From: Acipenser ruthenus | Lineage: Eukaryota; Chordata; Actinopteri; Acipenseriformes; Acipenseridae | DNA: 64,000 bases | Assembly (NCBI RefSeq): GCF_902713425.1 | Contig: NC_081223.1 | Coordinates: 896,501 to 960,500 of the forward strand | Direction of reading: 5' to 3' | Shown: positions 60,429-64,000 of the stretch, one piece after another | Layout: each line of letters opens with the position of its first letter | Position numbering within the stretch: position 1 is the stretch's first letter | The notes under the pieces: model-generated | Database searches by the model: none | What the model saw: the letters and a program-made list of their open reading frames with translations, nothing else | What the model was told of the DNA's origin: nothing | Made by a program: the position numbers and the translations under genes

Positions 60429-63400
60429 TTATCCAATGCTGGCATTCAACTCATCCAGCACAGAGCTCTTTTTAATTTTATTCCACGCTTCAGGGATTGT
60501 ACCAATGCCTTGAAATTTTTTATGGAACTTATTTTCCAGCCGTGACCTGAAAGCACAGACAAACCATTTCCAATAGAGTTTTTCAGTGTTGTCTGGAGTA
60601 ATGCTCCATTTATCATAAGGGTGACCACCATCTTTGTAGGTCTTAAAAGGGATATACTGGTTTTTACTGGCAGACATGAATAGCAAATTACTGCTAACTG
60701 AAGTGGTGCAAAAGTCAACAGCAAAGAGGTCTGTGCCACAGAAATGCCAGCCAGCTAAAGCTTCAGAACGATGAAATTGAACACTGTGGTCAGTATTGTG
60801 GCCAGAGATGGTGCCTATACAAATGGCTTTGCAGAAGGGGCACTGCTCCCAACACCCACTGAGCTGCTGACACAGAATTTCATTAGGTGGCTTTCTGAAC
60901 ATTTTCACATCAAGATGAGACTTTTTGTTTTCTTTCTCTACAATGTTAACCATCTCGTCAAGCGATGTGGCCAGTGTGTCTTTTAGGAACAGCAGGTCAC
61001 TGATGTCTTCATTTTCAATGTGTTGCAAGTCATCTTTGGAGAGGTTCATGTGCGCACCAAGACCTTTACAGAACTCATCCAGCCACATGGAGGCATTGCC
61101 GTGTTTCTCTGCAACTACTGTAGTTACAATACTAGATGTGCTTAAAATGTTGCGCATCAGATCATTGAGATGAACGTTAAGCATTTCTGAGGGATTTTTA
61201 TAGTTTTTGCAGTACTCTTCAACACGTTCCTTTATGAACCTTTGGAAGTAATCCTTTGGACGCTCAATATACTCCATATAGGAGTCAAAGTTCTCTTGCT
61301 CGGCGAGATGTTTCAGAATGTGATTTTCCAGGTTGGATCGGTTACCACTGAAAGCTGGATAGTTACTTTTCATTTGATCTACAATCTGGATACTGGCTTT
61401 GTCATACACTGCCTGCTTGATCGCTGGTTTGAGGTGTGTACACAGAACATGAACAAAGAATGTGACAGAAGTGGCTCCTTCACAAAAAACTTTAAAAATC
61501 TTGAAGTACTCCTCTCTGTTGCTGTCAAGATATGTTAGCAGATTGTTCGCTTTCTTGAACGCTGCATGCATCTTCGTAAACCTTTTAGCAGCTGATGTGC
61601 ATAGATGGACAGACAGTTCAACTTTATAGTCAGTTGTGAATGTAATGCTCTTTGGAGACTCTTCATATTTACTAATGAATAATTCTATCTCTCTTAATAT
61701 TTCATAGATAAAATTATCATTGAAATCCAACTTCTTTCTTTCTTTCTCTGTAATATATAAACTGATCATAGTCTGTATTTGTTGTGTAACTTGATCACCA
61801 GAAATCTTCAAATAGTCTTTATCAATCACTTTTACAATATTGTTCCAAAATTTCTTCAGGGTGGTTTGTGATACATGTTTGTCCGAATTGAAATGAAAGT
61901 TTTTCTTTTTTTCTGTAATCTTATTAATGATTTCCGTCTCTTTCTTGAAGTATTCCAGAAGAATGTTCTCCACTATAGCTTGTATATCAACAGCATTCTC
62001 GGGTGGCATCTCTTTGGACACTCTGACTACCCATTTGACCCACAGTGTGTCAAACTCCTTCCTCACTTTCTCTTCACTGAGTTTCTGGTTCTTTAGTGTA
62101 GAAGCCAGGACTTTACTTATTCCGAGCAATTCTGCCTCATACTTTGATTTTTGTTTGTCTAGCTCTGATCGACTTTCCTTGAGTTTGATTAATTCATGGC
62201 ATTGCTTTTGAGTTTCATCAATGAGCTCTTCCTTCAGACTTTGAAATCTGTTGTGAATGTTTGCCTTCCATTTAATTAGGAGGTCTGCATTTTTCTCCTC
62301 TTTAAAGTATTTGTCTATTTCAGCTATCAGTGGTTTGTAGACTTCATCTAAATCCTTCATCAGATCTAATCTTTTCACATTTTGCACTATGTTGCTCATG
62401 ATTTGGTTGTGCCATTTGTTTTGTACCTTCAGTGCATGTTTTCTCATCTGCCATGTCCACTTTGTATAATTGTCTTCTAGCTGGCTGTAAACCATCATTT
62501 CCAAAGTGTTTCTAAAACTGAAAACAAAGTTTTCTGCTAGCAGTGCATTCCAGACATCACTGATGCGTGATTTAAATTTTGATAATGTGGAAAACTTACA
62601 GTTTGACTGCCACTGTGCAATGGTGAGTAGCTTGCTCTTCAGATCCTGGACATTATGGCTGTAGGTGGGGTTGGGAGGAGCCATTGGAGGGTCTCCTTCC
62701 AGAAGATTCTTGAAGTAGAAAACCTGGGAATCCACATCAAATTGAATTATTTCATCAAACCCACTAATTTCCCGATGTTCCTCTTTTGCAGCAATGCGGG
62801 CCATTTCATCCAATCTCTCCTGGAGACGCCTTCTTCCTTCCATGTTTTTATCCCCTGCTGATGCTTCTGCAACATTTTGGTGCACAAAAATGCAGCTTGG
62901 ATGAATGTCAACAGATTTCATTCTCAAGAAAGCCTGGACACAAATCTGAAGGATGTCTTGCATTTCTGATGGATTTTCTCCCATAATGTTGATCACAGTT
63001 GCATCGCCGATTCCAATAATGAAGGTAGCTAGCTCATTATCATGACTTAATGTGGTTTTATTGCTGAGCTCTGGTGACCGCAGCCCTTCTGTGTCAACTA
63101 TGAGGACAAAGTCATACTTCAGCTGCTGTCTGATCTCTTCTTTCACTTCTAATAACTGCATGAACGCTCCCCGTGTGCACCTCCCTGCACTCACTGTGAA
63201 CTGAAGGCCAAACATTGTGTTCAGTAGTGTGGACTTGCCAGAGCTTTGGATGCCAAGAATAGAAAGAACAAATATCTTTTTATTTTCCAGCTTGCCAATC
63301 AGTCTGTCCAGCACTGCCTGAATCCACACCAGAGGTACATGGGCTGCATCTCCATCCATCAGTTCAAGAGGGTGCCCTGAAATCAGCATTTCAGCTGCAA

Positions 63401-63998
63401 TGTCAGGCAGAACGGCAACATACTGAAGTTCTTCGTCATTTTTTGATGCTGTGTGAATCGCTTCATACACTTGACCAGTTTCTCTCATAATATGTTGAAG
63501 TCCAAATGTAGTGGCGTTGATCTTCTCAGAGATTTTGTTCAGGTCTTTCTGCAGTTTGATTTCAAGCTCTTTGTCTTTAGCCTTACCCTTTTGTTTTAGT
63601 CGGATTTCTGTCCATGTTGAATGGTAACGATTTTCAAGCTGTGCGAGAATGTCTGTGGTGAGCTCATCCAGATATATCCTTAGCCACTGCAGCATGTACG
63701 ATTTAGTTTCTCCAGAATGGGTAGGGGAAGCCAAGCACTCCAGGAAGGATCTCATGAAATCATTGAGTGGTAAAGCTTTTGACAGCTGTTTATGGCGTAT
63801 GCCTATTTTGTTCTCTAGGATTTCACTTCTTTTCATTTCAATCGTTTTATTGTCTGTGCTTTGTAGTCGATACTGCTTTTTATCGTTTGCGCACCACTCA
63901 TGCCATAGATTGCCTTGTAAGGGCAAAACATCCTCTTTGAGGTTTGATAATGTTTGCTCTTTTAACAGGCTCAACAGAAGCAGGGCCTGTTCATTCCC
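60429..63998 (-). CDS. gvin1: Interferon-induced very large GTPase (GVIN/VLIG-like), 3' part
   Basis: One uninterrupted minus-strand frame of about 1,190 codons is still open at the right edge, so the N-terminus lies outside. Counted from the TTG codon at 63,974: LMDGDA near 205, the P-loop GIQSSGKST at 241-249, the switch region CTRGAFMQ near 266-273, DTEG at 294-297, the FVHQNV guanine-specificity-like region, then long coiled-coil helices, and near the C-terminus a Cys/His cluster (CWEQCPFCKAIC...HNTDH). This matches the VLIG-type G domain and tail. Family members are cytosolic/nuclear, interferon-inducible, dynamin-superfamily-related GTPases encoded by one giant exon, as here. No break seen; partner and function in fish are not established. 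Confidence 0.93.
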   Translation of the reverse strand, partial: GNEQALLLLSLLKEQTLSNLKEDVLPLQGNLWHEWCANDKKQYRLQSTDNKTIEMKRSEILENKIGIRHKQLSKALPLNDFMRSFLECLASPTHSGETKSYMLQWLRIYLDELTTDILAQLENRYHSTWTEIRLKQKGKAKDKELEIKLQKDLNKISEKINATTFGLQHIMRETGQVYEAIHTASKNDEELQYVAVLPDIAAEMLISGHPLELMDGDAAHVPLVWIQAVLDRLIGKLENKKIFVLSILGIQSSGKSTLLNTMFGLQFTVSAGRCTRGAFMQLLEVKEEIRQQLKYDFVLIVDTEGLRSPELSNKTTLSHDNELATFIIGIGDATVINIMGENPSEMQDILQICVQAFLRMKSVDIHPSCIFVHQNVAEASAGDKNMEGRRRLQERLDEMARIAAKEEHREISGFDEIIQFDVDSQVFYFKNLLEGDPPMAPPNPTYSHNVQDLKSKLLTIAQWQSNCKFSTLSKFKSRISDVWNALLAENFVFSFRNTLEMMVYSQLEDNYTKWTWQMRKHALKVQNKWHNQIMSNIVQNVKRLDLMKDLDEVYKPLIAEIDKYFKEEKNADLLIKWKANIHNRFQSLKEELIDETQKQCHELIKLKESRSELDKQKSKYEAELLGISKVLASTLKNQKLSEEKVRKEFDTLWVKWVVRVSKEMPPENAVDIQAIVENILLEYFKKETEIINKITEKKKNFHFNSDKHVSQTTLKKFWNNIVKVIDKDYLKISGDQVTQQIQTMISLYITEKERKKLDFNDNFIYEILREIELFISKYEESPKSITFTTDYKVELSVHLCTSAAKRFTKMHAAFKKANNLLTYLDSNREEYFKIFKVFCEGATSVTFFVHVLCTHLKPAIKQAVYDKASIQIVDQMKSNYPAFSGNRSNLENHILKHLAEQENFDSYMEYIERPKDYFQRFIKERVEEYCKNYKNPSEMLNVHLNDLMRNILSTSSIVTTVVAEKHGNASMWLDEFCKGLGAHMNLSKDDLQHIENEDISDLLFLKDTLATSLDEMVNIVEKENKKSHLDVKMFRKPPNEILCQQLSGCWEQCPFCKAICIGTISGHNTDHSVQFHRSEALAGWHFCGTDLFAVDFCTTSVSSNLLFMSASKNQYIPFKTYKDGGHPYDKWSITPDNTEKLYWKWFVCAFRSRLENKFHKKFQGIGTIPEAWNKIKKSSVLDELNASIG

Positions 63999-64000
63999 TC

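Overview
The window looks like vertebrate nuclear DNA, most likely from a ray-finned fish. The pointers are an egg-coat ZP gene of the ZPAX type, an interferon-inducible very-large-GTPase (GVIN) giant exon, L2-clade LINEs with the fish-type 3' tail, a tRNA-SINE sharing that tail, Tc1 transposons, Penelope-like GIY-YIG remnants and many eukaryotic tRNA genes. Genes are split by GT-AG introns. The species cannot be fixed from the sequence; the repeat mix would suit a non-teleost fish such as a sturgeon, but that is a guess.

Layout. 1-4,280 (minus) is the 5' part of a zpax-like gene and 12,739-19,124 (minus) is a complete second copy. I could read 22 exons in the second copy with every splice phase matching, giving 934 codons from signal peptide to transmembrane tail. 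The two are a tandem duplication at a nearly constant offset of 14.84 kb. Between them lie a tRNA-Lys/tRNA-Leu relic block, an L2 LINE (6.1-9.6 kb) and AT-rich DNA with a hairpin element. From 20.3 to 39.1 kb tRNA genes are scattered (iMet, Ala, Glu, Trp, Phe, Asn, Lys, Leu), and a Trp-Phe-Asn-Lys-Leu block is present twice (about 32.3-35.0 and 37.1-39.1 kb).

A second duplicated unit (about 22.9-30.6 and 39.2-43.7 kb) joins a Penelope-containing repeat to a multi-exon gene with an N-terminal CIDE-N domain and a body like fish SAMD3-like proteins. Both copies are broken. The first carries a young non-autonomous LTR retrotransposon (24,950-28,099) whose empty site is preserved in the second; the second ends at a Tc1 insertion. 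A third, diverged member of the family (51.0-54.7 kb) has a SAM domain where the other two have CIDE-N. A second, longer L2 LINE (47.0-50.8 kb) lies just before it.

The right end holds low-complexity DNA with an odd array of TTTTGTCCACAAAA-like motifs, a nearly full-length Tc1 element, an inverted pair of Penelope fragments, and a GVIN-type GTPase reading off the right edge on the minus strand. The genes do not form a pathway: an egg-coat locus, a tRNA-rich repeat zone, a SAMD3-like family and an immune GTPase sit side by side.
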